From Sulfuricella denitrificans skB26 (lineage in GTDB: Bacteria > Pseudomonadota > Gammaproteobacteria > Burkholderiales > Sulfuricellaceae), in assembly GCF_000297055.2 (NCBI RefSeq), contig NC_022357.1, positions 3,006,501-3,070,500 on the forward strand: a DNA stretch of 64,000 nucleotides, written 5' to 3'. The translations under genes were made by a program, and so were the position numbers. The notes below the pieces were generated by a model that saw nothing but the letters and a program-made list of their open reading frames with translations, was not told where the DNA came from and made no database searches. Shown in pieces: positions 1 through 9,536 of this stretch. Each line of letters begins with the position of its first letter. Position 1 is the first letter of the stretch.

Positions 1-297
<297 letters not shown>

Positions 298-336
298 TGG
301 GCAACGTTCGAATCACCGAACATGGTCCATTTCAAC

Positions 337-359
337 TCAAAATTCTTGTCGAATTTTGA
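337..359. terminator. Inverted repeat between convergent hemB and ycgR-like gene, possible bidirectional terminator
   Basis: A perfect 9-bp inverted repeat (tcaaaattc / gaattttga) is separated by a 5-base loop in the 93-bp gap between two convergent genes. The stem is AT-rich and no long U tract follows on either strand, so this is a plausible but weak intrinsic terminator. Confidence 0.35.
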
Positions 360-390
360 CATCATTATGACCGGTTAAGTAACCCAAGGG

Positions 391-1164
391 CTATTGACGG
401 TCCCGTTCCATAGCCCGTCTCTCACGCTCCATTTTGATAATATAGCGTTGAATCATGGACTGTGTATGGGCCGACAAGTTGATAAACTGACAACCTGCCC
501 GTTTGGTTTTCAACCCGTTTCTTAAAGTCACTTCGAACACGTTCCGTATTTCCATGGTCGCCACAATATTGCCGATTTCCGGCAAAATCAGGTTGCATCC
601 ATTAAATACCATCCCGGGTTCCACTACAGCACCTTCCGGCGGGAGAACAACGCCTACGCCGCCGATGCTAATGTCTGCAACTGCCATTTCAACCTTACGC
701 TTGTCGTCCATTAACACAATACATTTCAATGGATTAACAATAGGCGTCGTCACCCGATAATATTCCCGCCGCTGCAACTTTATCAACGACTTGGGAAGCT
801 CTGTCATGAACACATCACGGCCTTCGAGCCGAGTTTTTTCTATCCAGTTGGCGACAAACTGAACTTTGACCTTCTCTTGGGCCGTAACAAAAATTATTTT
901 ACCGCTATCGAGAATTTTTTCGTTGAGCGCTTCGTTCGCACCCAAATCCAGAAAAACCCGCTCCTCGTCAGGGTCTATATCAATGATGGATGTCAGTATG
1001 AAATTTTCACCACGGTTAAAATAGATGGTTACCAACTCAGTTTTTTCCATCACTGCGCGAAGAATATAGACAATCTCTTTCTTCCAACTTACCGTAAAAC
1101 TACTGGCGTCGTCTTCGTTGGCAACCGATAAGCCTTGGGATGAATTTTCGGCAGGGGTTACCAT
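391..1164 (-). CDS. PilZ-domain protein with YcgR-type N-terminal domain (c-di-GMP receptor)
   Basis: The product has 257 aa. The N-terminal half (about residues 30-125) fits the YcgR flagellar-brake domain and the C-terminal half (about 130-245) is a PilZ domain. The c-di-GMP-binding signatures are visible: the arginine-rich QRREYYRV (RxxxR motif) and DISIGGVGV (D/NxSxxG). Proteins of this layout bind c-di-GMP and slow flagella or alter other surface machinery. No flagellar gene is nearby; the neighbours are type IV pilus and exopolysaccharide genes, so a role in c-di-GMP control of surface behaviour is possible but inferred. ATG start. A candidate promoter and a short palindrome lie upstream. 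A dedicated flagellar function cannot be proved here. Confidence 0.85.
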   Translation of the reverse strand: MVTPAENSSQGLSVANEDDASSFTVSWKKEIVYILRAVMEKTELVTIYFNRGENFILTSIIDIDPDEERVFLDLGANEALNEKILDSGKIIFVTAQEKVKVQFVANWIEKTRLEGRDVFMTELPKSLIKLQRREYYRVTTPIVNPLKCIVLMDDKRKVEMAVADISIGGVGVVLPPEGAVVEPGMVFNGCNLILPEIGNIVATMEIRNVFEVTLRNGLKTKRAGCQFINLSAHTQSMIQRYIIKMERERRAMERDRQ

Positions 1165-1191
1165 GCTGCCCCGCCAGTAACTGCGGAAAGA

Positions 1192-1206
1192 ATGTCATGC
1201 TGACAT
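1192..1206. promoter_or_regulatory. Short palindrome upstream of the PilZ gene
   Basis: A 6-bp perfect inverted repeat, atgtca-tgc-tgacat, starts 28 bp upstream of the PilZ gene start. It lies between the candidate promoter and the ATG, so it could be an operator or a leader hairpin. No regulator can be assigned. Confidence 0.3.
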
Positions 1207-1229
1207 CCAGCAAGGATTACCCATAAGTT

Positions 1230-1259
1230 ATTATGGAAAGAGACAGAGCAGAAAGACAA
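1230..1259 (-). promoter_or_regulatory. Candidate sigma-70 promoter of the PilZ gene
   Basis: On the minus strand a TTGTCT (-35, 4/6 match) and CATAAT (-10, 5/6 match) are separated by 18 bases, about 65 bp upstream of the PilZ gene ATG. The prediction comes from consensus matching only. Confidence 0.35.
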
Positions 1260-1367
1260 CAGAGGGGTCATTAAAAAGTGGGGTCTCTAAAACTATTTAG
1301 AAAACAAAAACGCAAGATCCTTTTTTATGCGCCTTAGGCAAGAATGTGCATGCAAAGTATAAGGGCA

Positions 1368-2015
1368 TTATCCTTCTTCAAGCAATGCCTCGACCTGCCT
1401 GACGTGCGCGCGCGCATTTTTTTCAGAAGGACCACGCGGAATTTGGCGTATATCCTCTGCAGCAAATACCGTAATATTAATTTCTGCGGAGCCATCCAGC
1501 AAAGTGAAGACTGGAAGGGCGCGCTCTTCGCTCCCAAAATAGAGGCGCTTTTCTCCACTTTTATAGGACACCTGCCGAGCCAGAAGAAACAACTCTACCT
1601 CCTTGGCGCTATCTGTGAATAACTGCAGGTTAATGTCCGAGTAGCGGGTTGCCGTGCCTTTCAAAACAGAACCAGTAAGGTACGGGTTAAACTGCCCCAG
1701 CAGGCGCATCGCATCCAATGCCTGCTGCCGCAACTGGCTTAAACGCGCACTTTGCTCACCCCGCTGGTAAAGCGCCTGATAATCCCTTAAGGCCCGCTCA
1801 ACTTCTTCATTATCGGGCAGGTTGTGTGTGTCCGGCGCACCTATCTGGCGAGCGGCCTTATGCTTGGCCAAGGCATAATTCTGAAGACCATCCTCCGCAA
1901 TAATGCGGGCCGCTTGGTGCGCGATTCGCTCACGCATACGGAGGTTCGCGGATTTTTCTCTCTCTCGATGCATCTGCGCGGGCTTTTCACCCAAGTCATT
2001 ATCCCGTCCCGACAT
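1368..2015 (-). CDS. Nucleotidyltransferase-like protein of unknown function, cotranscribed with mrcA
   Basis: The product is 215 aa if translation starts at the ATG at 2015. That start leaves one base after the mrcA stop; the open frame extends further upstream but only by overlapping mrcA. The N-terminal 100 residues are helical, charged and Arg/Gln-rich. Residues 113-131 read LTGSVLKGTATRYSDINLQ, resembling the GS...D(x)D/N core of minimal nucleotidyltransferase folds, followed by a strand-rich segment. I recognise no specific family and the second and third catalytic acidic residues are not obvious, so an inactive or divergent fold is possible. Tight coupling to a class A penicillin-binding protein gene suggests coexpression with peptidoglycan synthesis. 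Substrate unknown. Confidence 0.6.
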   Translation of the reverse strand: MSGRDNDLGEKPAQMHREREKSANLRMRERIAHQAARIIAEDGLQNYALAKHKAARQIGAPDTHNLPDNEEVERALRDYQALYQRGEQSARLSQLRQQALDAMRLLGQFNPYLTGSVLKGTATRYSDINLQLFTDSAKEVELFLLARQVSYKSGEKRLYFGSEERALPVFTLLDGSAEINITVFAAEDIRQIPRGPSEKNARAHVRQVEALLEEG

Positions 2016-2016
2016 T

Positions 2017-4350
2017 TCAGAACAATTGATCCTTAACCTCTTCTGCGGATTTTCCGCCACCGCCAAAGAGGCCTTCGAAAAATCCGGTCTGTTCGGCCGG
2101 AACATTTTCCTGATAAAAATATTCTAGAATCCCCTCACTTCCATCGGGAACACGATGTCCACTTTGCGGGTTGATCTTGACTGTCGCTACACCTTCCGGA
2201 ATGACCAGATCTACTTCCGGCACACCTTTCAACACCTTGCCCATATAACCCATCCAGATCGGCAGCGCAGCCTGAGCGCCCGTTTCTGATCCGCCCATGG
2301 AACGAGGCTGATCAAAGCCAATCCAGGCAATCGCCACCAGTCCCGGGTTGAAACCTGTAAACCAGGCATCCACCTGGTCATTAGTAGTTCCGGTCTTTCC
2401 GGCGAGATCCTGGCGCTTCAGTTGCATGGCGCGCGCCCCGGTACCAAAACGGACCACATCGCGCATGATGGAAGTCATGATAAAAGCATTCCGTGCATCG
2501 ATCACACGCTCGGCGTCATCGCCCGCACGCTTGGGTTTGGCCTGCACCAGCAGGGTGCCGCGTGCATCGACAATCCGGTCTATCAAATAAGGCTGCGTAC
2601 GGTAGCCCCCGTTAGCAAACACCGAGTAAGCCGCGGCCATTTGCATAGGAGTTACCGATCCCGCACCCAGTGCCATAGTCAGGTAGGGGGGGTGCTGCTC
2701 AGGCGAGAAGCCGAAACGGGTGATGTAATCCTGTGCGTACGATGGGCCGATAGACTGCAGCACACGGATAGAAACCAGGTTCTTCGACTTGGTCAGGGCG
2801 GTGCGCAAACGCATCGGGCCATCATAATCATTCTCGTAATTTTTTGGCTCCCAGACCTGGCCCCCGGTTTGGGCAGCATCCACAACGATGGGGGCATCAT
2901 TGATCACGGTTGCGGCAGTCAAGCCTTTTTCCAGCGCCGCCGAGTAAATGAACGGCTTGAAGCTCGAACCCGGCTGACGCCATGCCTGCATGACGTGGTT
3001 GAATTTGCTGCGATTAAAATCGAACCCTCCGACCAGAGCACGAATCGCACCGTCCTGAGGCACTACCGAGACCAGCGCCGACTCGATTTGCGGCCGTTGT
3101 AAAATCTGCCACCCTGACTTGTCATCCTTCTGGACGCGAATCAGCGCACCTCGGCGCAGTCGAGTTTTCGGGCTGGCATTATCACTCAGGGTTTTAAGTA
3201 CGAACTTCAGACCTTCGTTGCTAATCTGGACAGTTTCGCCGCCCTTAATATAGCATTTTACCTGCTTCAGACTCGCCTCCAGAACGATCGCGGGCACCAG
3301 GCCATTACTTGTATCCGCATCCGCCAAAGCGTCTTCCAACAGTTCTTCAAGATTTGCCGCCCTAACAGGCAGATCAACAAAACTCTCCGGCCCACGGTAG
3401 CCATGGCGGCGATCATAATCCAGCACGCCCTGACGCAACGCCTGATTGGCAGCCTCTTGATCAACCTTACGCAGCGTGGTGTAAACTTTCATGCCGCTGC
3501 TGTAAATCGCCTCCTGATAGCGCTCGAACATCGCCTGCCTGACCATTTCCGCCACATAATCCGCATTGACCTCTACATTATGCACCTCACGCTTTACCGC
3601 CAGAGGTTGTGCCAGAGCGGCCTGATATTCCGCATCAGTAATGTATTTGAGATCATGCATACGGCGCAGGACATAATGCTGCCGAATTTTTGCCCGCTTC
3701 GGGTTCACCACAGGATTGTAGCGCGAGGGCGCTTTCGGGAGTCCAGCCAGCATCGCTGCCTCTGCCACGGTCAATCTTTCAAGCGGGCGCCCAAAGTAAG
3801 TCTGGGCAGCGGCGGAGAAACCGTAAGCACGCTGTCCCAGATAAATCTGGTTGACGTACAGTTCGAGAATCTGATCCTTGGACAAATAATGTTCAATTTT
3901 CAGTGCCAGGAGTACTTCGCTAAATTTGCGTGTCAGCGTTTTCTCTCCGGACAGGAAAAAATTCCGCGCCACCTGCATCGTAATCGTGCTCGCACCTTCC
4001 CGTGCGCCGCCAGCGGTCAGATTAGCCAGGGCGGCGCGCAGCACCCCCATGTAATCTATCCCGCCATGACTATAGAACCGGTCGTCCTCAGCAGCAAGAA
4101 TCGCCAGCTTCATCGGCTTGGGCACATCCCCAATCTTGATTAGCGCACGCCGCTCCTCGCCAAACTCGCCAATTAACGCACCCTCCGTCGTATAAACGCG
4201 CAGAGGGATTTTGGGCCGGTAATCGGTCAGCACCTCCAGTGAGGGGAGGTCAGGGTAAGCCAAAATTCCCGCCAGCATGATTGCGGCAGAAAAAACAAAA
4301 CCTAAAGCCAAAAAGGCCAACAGCGGATATCGCCACCAACGTGAACTCAT
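2017..4350 (-). CDS. mrcA: Penicillin-binding protein 1A (bifunctional glycosyltransferase/transpeptidase)
   Basis: The product has 777 aa, normal for proteobacterial PBP1A. It polymerises lipid II and cross-links peptidoglycan in the periplasm. A cytoplasmic tail and one membrane anchor occupy about residues 8-32. The GT51 domain follows with the catalytic EDDRFYSHGG (Glu88) and the GASTITMQ motif. An OB-like insert lies at about 320-410. The transpeptidase motifs are SSFK (Ser462), SKN (522-524) and KTGTT (652-656). Transcribed away from pilM, with a TATAAT at 4418-4413. All catalytic motifs are intact. The small nucleotidyltransferase-like gene follows one base after the stop. Confidence 0.95.
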   Translation of the reverse strand: MSSRWWRYPLLAFLALGFVFSAAIMLAGILAYPDLPSLEVLTDYRPKIPLRVYTTEGALIGEFGEERRALIKIGDVPKPMKLAILAAEDDRFYSHGGIDYMGVLRAALANLTAGGAREGASTITMQVARNFFLSGEKTLTRKFSEVLLALKIEHYLSKDQILELYVNQIYLGQRAYGFSAAAQTYFGRPLERLTVAEAAMLAGLPKAPSRYNPVVNPKRAKIRQHYVLRRMHDLKYITDAEYQAALAQPLAVKREVHNVEVNADYVAEMVRQAMFERYQEAIYSSGMKVYTTLRKVDQEAANQALRQGVLDYDRRHGYRGPESFVDLPVRAANLEELLEDALADADTSNGLVPAIVLEASLKQVKCYIKGGETVQISNEGLKFVLKTLSDNASPKTRLRRGALIRVQKDDKSGWQILQRPQIESALVSVVPQDGAIRALVGGFDFNRSKFNHVMQAWRQPGSSFKPFIYSAALEKGLTAATVINDAPIVVDAAQTGGQVWEPKNYENDYDGPMRLRTALTKSKNLVSIRVLQSIGPSYAQDYITRFGFSPEQHPPYLTMALGAGSVTPMQMAAAYSVFANGGYRTQPYLIDRIVDARGTLLVQAKPKRAGDDAERVIDARNAFIMTSIMRDVVRFGTGARAMQLKRQDLAGKTGTTNDQVDAWFTGFNPGLVAIAWIGFDQPRSMGGSETGAQAALPIWMGYMGKVLKGVPEVDLVIPEGVATVKINPQSGHRVPDGSEGILEYFYQENVPAEQTGFFEGLFGGGGKSAEEVKDQLF

Positions 4351-4412
4351 TAAACTCTTTCTTACTTTAATTTAATATCAGAACCAATTGACATAAATTA
4401 CTTAAGGGGAGG

Positions 4413-4418
4413 ATTATA
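4413..4418 (-). promoter_or_regulatory. Candidate -10 element for mrcA
   Basis: A perfect TATAAT reads on the minus strand 63 bp upstream of the mrcA ATG, in the divergent mrcA/pilM intergenic region. No convincing -35 hexamer is found at 16-18 bp, so an activator or a weak promoter is implied. Confidence 0.35.
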
Positions 4419-4455
4419 GGCGTCTGGGCCGACAAAAGAAATTCCAAAAAAATAC

Positions 4456-4484
4456 TTTACACGTTCAGCACTTGTTGCTAGCAT
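4456..4484 (+). promoter_or_regulatory. Candidate sigma-70 promoter of the pilMNOPQ operon
   Basis: TTTACA (-35) and TAGCAT (-10, 4/6 match) are spaced by 17 bases and end about 55 bp before the pilM start. Consensus match only. Confidence 0.35.
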
Positions 4485-4539
4485 TTAATGTAAATTATAC
4501 GTAACTCACCTAACCGGGCAATATTGAAAAGGAAATTCG

Positions 4540-5634
4540 TTGCAGCTCGACTTCAATTTGAATCTCGATTTTCTGCAGACCAAGTCTCCGCCCCTCATCG
4601 GCGTTGACATCAGTACTTCGTCCGTCAAGATGGTTGAACTCAGCGACGCCGGTAAGGGCTTGTACCGTATCGAGCGCTACGCTATTGAACCCTTGGCAAA
4701 AGATGCCGTTGCAGACGGCAACATCGCAAATCTCGAAGCGGTTTCGGAAGCTATTAAACATGCTTGGCGCCAAATGGGAACACGGACCAAAAATGTTTCT
4801 CTGGCTCTGCCAGCGGCAGCCGTCATCACAAAAAAAATTATTGTCGCTGCCGGGCTAAGTGAAAACGAACTCGAGATGCAGGTGGAAAGCGAGGCCAACC
4901 AGTATATTCCATTCGCTCTGGACGAGGTAAACCTGGACTTTCAAGTGTTAGGCCCGGTCCCAAATAATCCGGAGGAAGACGAGGTTTTAATCGCCGCATC
5001 GCGCAAGGAAAAAGTTGAGGACCGGGTCGCCGCTATCGAATCAGCAGGCCTAAAAGCACTGGTCATGGATGTGGAATCTTACGCCACCCAAACGGCCTAC
5101 GAGCTGATTGCCCCGCAACTGCCTAATAATGGGCATGATCAGACCATTGCCATCATCGACATTGGCTCCGCCATGATGCATGTCAACGTACTACTCAACA
5201 ACCAGTCAGTTTATATGCGCGAGCAAACTTTTGGCGGAAATCAGCTAACCCAAGAAATCCAGCGCCGTTATAGTCTGTCGGCGGAAGAAGCCGAAATTGC
5301 AAAACGTAACGGTGGCCTGCCGGAAAATTATGAGCCCGAAGTACTTCAACCTTTTTTAGACTCGCTCGCGCTGGAAGTGGCTCGATCATTGCAGTTTTTC
5401 TTCTCTTCCACCCAGTTCAACCGGGTTGACCACATTTTGCTGGCCGGCGGATGCGCCATGATCCCGGGCGCGGATGAAGCTGTTTCGCAACGAACCCAGG
5501 TCCGCACCTCCGTTGCCAACCCTTTTGCCAACATGGCGATCTCTTCGCGCGTCAAACCCCGCCAACTGGCGCAGGACGCGCCGATATTGCTGATTGCCTG
5601 TGGCCTTGCCATGCGAAGGTTCGATCCATCATGA
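4540..5634 (+). CDS. pilM: Type IV pilus inner-membrane platform ATPase-fold protein PilM
   Basis: The product has 364 aa. PilM is a cytoplasmic actin/FtsA-fold protein that binds the N-terminal tail of PilN and links the pilus motor to the alignment complex. Visible features are the phosphate-1-like GVDISTSSVKMVEL near the N-terminus, AIIDIGSAMMHVNV (phosphate 2) and LLAGGCAMIPG near the C-terminus. The start is TTG at 4540, preceded by aaaagga at good spacing; no in-frame ATG fits the conserved N-terminus. First gene of the pilMNOPQ operon, overlapping pilN by 4 bp. Confidence 0.95.
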   Translation: MQLDFNLNLDFLQTKSPPLIGVDISTSSVKMVELSDAGKGLYRIERYAIEPLAKDAVADGNIANLEAVSEAIKHAWRQMGTRTKNVSLALPAAAVITKKIIVAAGLSENELEMQVESEANQYIPFALDEVNLDFQVLGPVPNNPEEDEVLIAASRKEKVEDRVAAIESAGLKALVMDVESYATQTAYELIAPQLPNNGHDQTIAIIDIGSAMMHVNVLLNNQSVYMREQTFGGNQLTQEIQRRYSLSAEEAEIAKRNGGLPENYEPEVLQPFLDSLALEVARSLQFFFSSTQFNRVDHILLAGGCAMIPGADEAVSQRTQVRTSVANPFANMAISSRVKPRQLAQDAPILLIACGLAMRRFDPS

Positions 5635-6233
5635 TCCGCATCAACCTGTTACCCCATCGCGAGCAAAAACGAGCCGCACGCCAGCGTGAACTTGCTTTTA
5701 TGGCCGGCGCCGCATCGGTACTGGGTCTGTTGATTGTAATTATGATTCATACCTATCTGAGTACTCAGATAGAAAATCAGGAGGCACGTAATACATTTCT
5801 AGTAACGGAAATCAAAAAACTCGACGACCAGATTGCAGAAATTCAAGTGCTTAAAGAACAAACGCAGGCCATGCTGGCTCGCAAGCAAGTAGTGGAAACC
5901 CTACAGAGCAATCGCTCCGCAGTCGTCTATCTGCTTGATCAACTAGTACGCCAATTACCTGACGGGGTGTACCTCAAAGCTGTCAAGCAAAGTGGCAATA
6001 GCATAAACCTGCAAGGATATGCGCAATCCAATGCAAGGGTGGCTACATTGATGCGAAGTCTGGAAGCATCCCCTTGGCTGCAGTCCCCAAATTTGATCGA
6101 GGTCAAAGCTGCCACAATAAACAACCTGCGTGCCAGCGAATTTTCCTTAAACGTCAAACTTGCCCCGCCAGAGGCCGCTGCCGACAAAGGCAAGGGTGAG
6201 GGTAGCGCCAAGTCCAAGGATAAAAAAGCATGA
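5631..6233 (+). CDS. pilN: Type IV pilus assembly protein PilN
   Basis: The product has 200 aa. It starts with MIRINLLPHRE, the conserved INLLP motif that docks in PilM, then one transmembrane helix (about 22-44), a coiled coil (about 50-95) and a periplasmic ferredoxin-like domain. PilN and PilO form the inner-membrane alignment heterodimer of the pilus machine. The last 25 residues are Lys/Gly/Ser-rich and probably disordered. ATGA overlaps couple it to pilM and pilO. Confidence 0.95.
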   Translation: MIRINLLPHREQKRAARQRELAFMAGAASVLGLLIVIMIHTYLSTQIENQEARNTFLVTEIKKLDDQIAEIQVLKEQTQAMLARKQVVETLQSNRSAVVYLLDQLVRQLPDGVYLKAVKQSGNSINLQGYAQSNARVATLMRSLEASPWLQSPNLIEVKAATINNLRASEFSLNVKLAPPEAAADKGKGEGSAKSKDKKA

Positions 6234-6862
6234 ATCTGGACGATTTCACAAAACTCAACCCGAAGGATATTGGCAACTGGCCAATAATCCCGAAAGTACT
6301 TGCGCTGTGCGGACTGTTCGTACTAATCCTTTTCGCCGGATACTGGTTCGACTGGCAAAACCAGCTTGCTGACCTGGATGCCGCAAAAGAAAAGGAATCC
6401 CAACTTCGCGAAACCTTTATCTCGAAGAAAAAACAGGTCGTCAACCTGGACACATATCGCCGACAGCTCAAAGACCTGGAACAGGCTTTCGGTGCACTGA
6501 TCAAACAGTTACCTAACAAGGCTGAAATGGATGCGCTCCTGACAGACATCAACCAAGCCGGCCTTGGGCGCGGACTGGAGTTTGAACTGTTTCGACCCGC
6601 AAACAATGAAATTTTAAGCGAATTTTATGCTGAGCGGCCCATTTCCATTCGCGTAACCGGCAATTACCATGACCTCGGAGCCTTTGCCAGTGATGTCTCG
6701 CGGCTACCACGCATCGTCACCTTAAACGAAATCAATATCACCCCCAGCGGCCAGACATTGACCATGAGCGCCGTTGCAAAAACCTACCGTTACCTTGATG
6801 AGAACGAGCTCGCGGCGCAGAAAGCGGCGCAGAGAAAATCTGCCAAGGAGGCCAAGAAGTGA
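6230..6862 (+). CDS. pilO: Type IV pilus assembly protein PilO
   Basis: The product has 210 aa with a short cytoplasmic N-terminus, one transmembrane helix (about 22-42), a coiled coil (about 45-90) and a periplasmic domain. Family motifs such as QLPNKAEMDALLTDINQAG and the RPISIRVTGNYHDLGAFASD region are clear. PilO pairs with PilN and contacts the PilP lipoprotein. Translationally coupled to both neighbours by 4-bp overlaps. The Lys/Ala-rich tail is typical of betaproteobacterial PilO. Confidence 0.95.
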   Translation: MNLDDFTKLNPKDIGNWPIIPKVLALCGLFVLILFAGYWFDWQNQLADLDAAKEKESQLRETFISKKKQVVNLDTYRRQLKDLEQAFGALIKQLPNKAEMDALLTDINQAGLGRGLEFELFRPANNEILSEFYAERPISIRVTGNYHDLGAFASDVSRLPRIVTLNEINITPSGQTLTMSAVAKTYRYLDENELAAQKAAQRKSAKEAKK

Positions 6863-7380
6863 GGCCCACCCACCTTTTTTTAATCATTATGCCCATTCTC
6901 GCCCTTTCGGCCTGTAGCGGGGATGGATTGGATGATTTGAAGCAATTCGTCAACGAGTCTGGAGAAGGCCTACGGGGCAAGATTGAGCCCTTGCCGGAAA
7001 TCAAGCCTTACGAATCCTTTGCCTACCATGCATTCGACTTGCCAGACCCTTTCAAGCCACGGAAATTACAACCAGGTCAAGGTGGCGGGCTCCAGCCTGA
7101 CCTCAAGCGCAACAAGGAAGAACTAGAGAAATATCCGCTTGAAAACCTGAAGATGGTCGGATTTCTGGAACAAAACAAGGTCAGATATGGCCTGATAAGA
7201 ACCTCGGATGGCTCTCTGCATAGAGTCAAAATTGGTGAACACATGGGACAAAATTTCGGCATGATCACTAAAATCACAGATAACGAGATTATCATGACAG
7301 AAGTTGTTCAGGACAGCACCGGAAATTGGATCGAGCAAAACACCAGCATTAATCTGGCCAGTGCGCCAGGCCAAAAGTAA
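6859..7380 (+). CDS. pilP: Type IV pilus lipoprotein PilP
   Basis: The product has 173 aa and starts at GTG 6859, overlapping the pilO stop. A lipoprotein signal ends in LSAC with the lipidated Cys at 19. The disordered linker contains DPFKPRK, typical of PilP. The C-terminal HR/beta-sandwich domain has the LKMVGFLEQNKVRYGLI region and the GQNFGMITKITDNEI motif. PilP bridges the PilN/PilO complex to the PilQ secretin in the periplasm. Confidence 0.93.
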   Translation: MRPTHLFLIIMPILALSACSGDGLDDLKQFVNESGEGLRGKIEPLPEIKPYESFAYHAFDLPDPFKPRKLQPGQGGGLQPDLKRNKEELEKYPLENLKMVGFLEQNKVRYGLIRTSDGSLHRVKIGEHMGQNFGMITKITDNEIIMTEVVQDSTGNWIEQNTSINLASAPGQK

Positions 7381-7394
7381 AGATAGAGGCCGCC

Positions 7395-9536
7395 ATGAAC
7401 ATTATTAAATCGACAATTCGCTGTTTTATTCAGGTCGTCTGCCTGACTACCCTGTTCATTGCCAATAGCCACGCAGCTGTCGAGCCTGGCAGTACCAGTC
7501 CGGAAGCAGCCCAGATGCCACAGAACAGCATCGAAAGCGTGGACTATGCCGCCCTTCAAAATGGCAAATTTTTGATCACTCTGAAGCTGAAACATGCCCT
7601 GAAAAATCCGCCTGCCGGGTTTGCCGTCAACAATCCACCACGAATTGCGCTGGATCTACCGGATACGGCCAACACATTGGGGAAAAATACCATCAATATC
7701 GGTGAAGGCGTGTTGCGCAACCTGAATATTGTTCAGGCGGGTAGCCGCACCCGGCTGGTCATCAATCTAACCAAGCCAGCCGGCTATGAAACCAAGATTG
7801 CCGGAGACACCCTTTTGATCACCCTACAGGGCACCGAATCTACCGGAGTCACCTCTAATGTGAGTGCAAAATTTGCCGAAGCCCCCCCCGGCTCACAAAA
7901 ACATGCTCTGCGAGACGTCGACTTCCGCCGTGGCAAAGGAGGTGAAGGCCGGGTCGTTGTCGACCTTTCCGATGCAAATACCGGCATTGATATCCGCACT
8001 GAAGGTAAATCTATCGTAGTAGAGTTCATCAATACCACGCTCCCACGCAACCTGGAGCGTAAGCTCGATGTTGTGGATTTCGGCACGCCGGTACAAACAG
8101 TCAGTACGTTCGGTCATGGTAACAATGCGCGCTTAGTGATCGAACCCAAGGGGCTATGGGAACACTCCGCCTATCAAACCGACCACCAATTCATTCTGGA
8201 CGTCAAGCCGATTGTTGAAGATTCTAGCAAACTGGTGCAAGGAACAAAGGCCGGCTACAGCGGTGAGAAGCTTTCCCTCGACTTCCAAAATATTGAAACC
8301 CGCACCTTGCTTGCCGTGCTTGCAGATTTCGCCGAGATGAATGTCGTTATCAGCGATTCCGTCAGAAGCTCTACCACCCTGCGCCTGAAAGATGTCCCCT
8401 GGGATCAGGCACTGGATATCACCCTCAAGCAATCGGGGTTAAGCATGCGCAAATCCGGCAATGTCATCATGATTGCCCCCAGCGAGGAGCTTGCCACCAA
8501 AGAAAAACTGGAACTGGAAGCAAAGCAGCAGATCTCTGAGCTGGAGCAGTTGCGGACGGAAACCTTCCAGCTTAAATACACCAAGGCCGAGTCCTTCCAG
8601 AAGATCCTTGCTGACGACAAGCAGAAAATCCTTTCCAAGCGCGGCAGCGCAGTCTGGGACCCTCGTACCAACATGCTCTTTATCCAGGATACCCCTGCCA
8701 AGCTGGAAGATGTACGCAAACTGATCAACCAGATCGACATACCGGTCAGGCAAGTGATGATAGAAGCGCGCATTGTTGAGGCCAGCGACACTTTCAGCAG
8801 AGCGCTTGGGGCGAGATTAGGCTTTCAAGATCACGGCAGCATCACGGGAACCAACCAGAGAGCCATGGTAGGCGGCCAGCTCGAAGCTCCTGGATATGGC
8901 ACTGGACAGGCGGCAACAATTCCGACATACAGCCCTCAAGGCATGAATGTTAACCTACCTGCAAAAAGCTCATCCGGCACAGCTGGGGTCTTGTCCATGA
9001 TCCTCTTCCAATCGAACGCTACCCGCTTTCTGAATCTTGAACTGTCAGCACTGCAAGCGGATGGCAAGGGGAAAATCATTTCCAACCCACGCGTGCTCAC
9101 GTCTGATCAGTCAGAAGCCGTCATCGAGGATGGCACCGAAATCCCTTACCTGCAAGCCTCCAGCAGTGGCTCCACCAGTGTATCCTTCAAGAAGGCCGTG
9201 CTGAGCCTGAAAGTGAAGCCGCAAATTACGCCTGACGACAATATCATCATGGATCTGAAGGTCAACAAGGACAGCCGGGGAGTAGACACCGTCGCGGGCC
9301 CGGCCATCAATACCAAGCAGATTACCACGCAGGTGCTGGTTGAGAATGGCGGAACCGTGGTCATCGGCGGCATCTTCAACCAGGAGGAATCCACCACGGT
9401 GACCAAAGTACCACTGCTCGGTGATATTCCGGTTCTCGGTTTTATGTTCCGAAATACCGACAAGCGTGACGACAAGAGAGAACTGCTTGTTTTTGTTACG
9501 CCCAAGATTCTCAAGGAAAGCCTCAACCTGAGATAA
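7395..9536 (+). CDS. pilQ: Type IV pilus secretin PilQ
   Basis: The product has 713 aa, the usual size. PilQ is the outer-membrane pore through which the pilus exits. A signal peptide ends near ANSHA. Two AMIN peptidoglycan-binding domains occupy about residues 45-265. An STN/N0 domain follows at about 290-360 (SLDFQNIETRTLLAVLADFAE), then an N1 domain at about 385-460. The secretin domain (about 460-710) contains VMIEARIVEAS, the gate region and the C-terminal VPLLGDIPVLGFMFR. It ends the pilus operon; aroK follows after 94 bp. Confidence 0.96.
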   Translation: MNIIKSTIRCFIQVVCLTTLFIANSHAAVEPGSTSPEAAQMPQNSIESVDYAALQNGKFLITLKLKHALKNPPAGFAVNNPPRIALDLPDTANTLGKNTINIGEGVLRNLNIVQAGSRTRLVINLTKPAGYETKIAGDTLLITLQGTESTGVTSNVSAKFAEAPPGSQKHALRDVDFRRGKGGEGRVVVDLSDANTGIDIRTEGKSIVVEFINTTLPRNLERKLDVVDFGTPVQTVSTFGHGNNARLVIEPKGLWEHSAYQTDHQFILDVKPIVEDSSKLVQGTKAGYSGEKLSLDFQNIETRTLLAVLADFAEMNVVISDSVRSSTTLRLKDVPWDQALDITLKQSGLSMRKSGNVIMIAPSEELATKEKLELEAKQQISELEQLRTETFQLKYTKAESFQKILADDKQKILSKRGSAVWDPRTNMLFIQDTPAKLEDVRKLINQIDIPVRQVMIEARIVEASDTFSRALGARLGFQDHGSITGTNQRAMVGGQLEAPGYGTGQAATIPTYSPQGMNVNLPAKSSSGTAGVLSMILFQSNATRFLNLELSALQADGKGKIISNPRVLTSDQSEAVIEDGTEIPYLQASSSGSTSVSFKKAVLSLKVKPQITPDDNIIMDLKVNKDSRGVDTVAGPAINTKQITTQVLVENGGTVVIGGIFNQEESTTVTKVPLLGDIPVLGFMFRNTDKRDDKRELLVFVTPKILKESLNLR

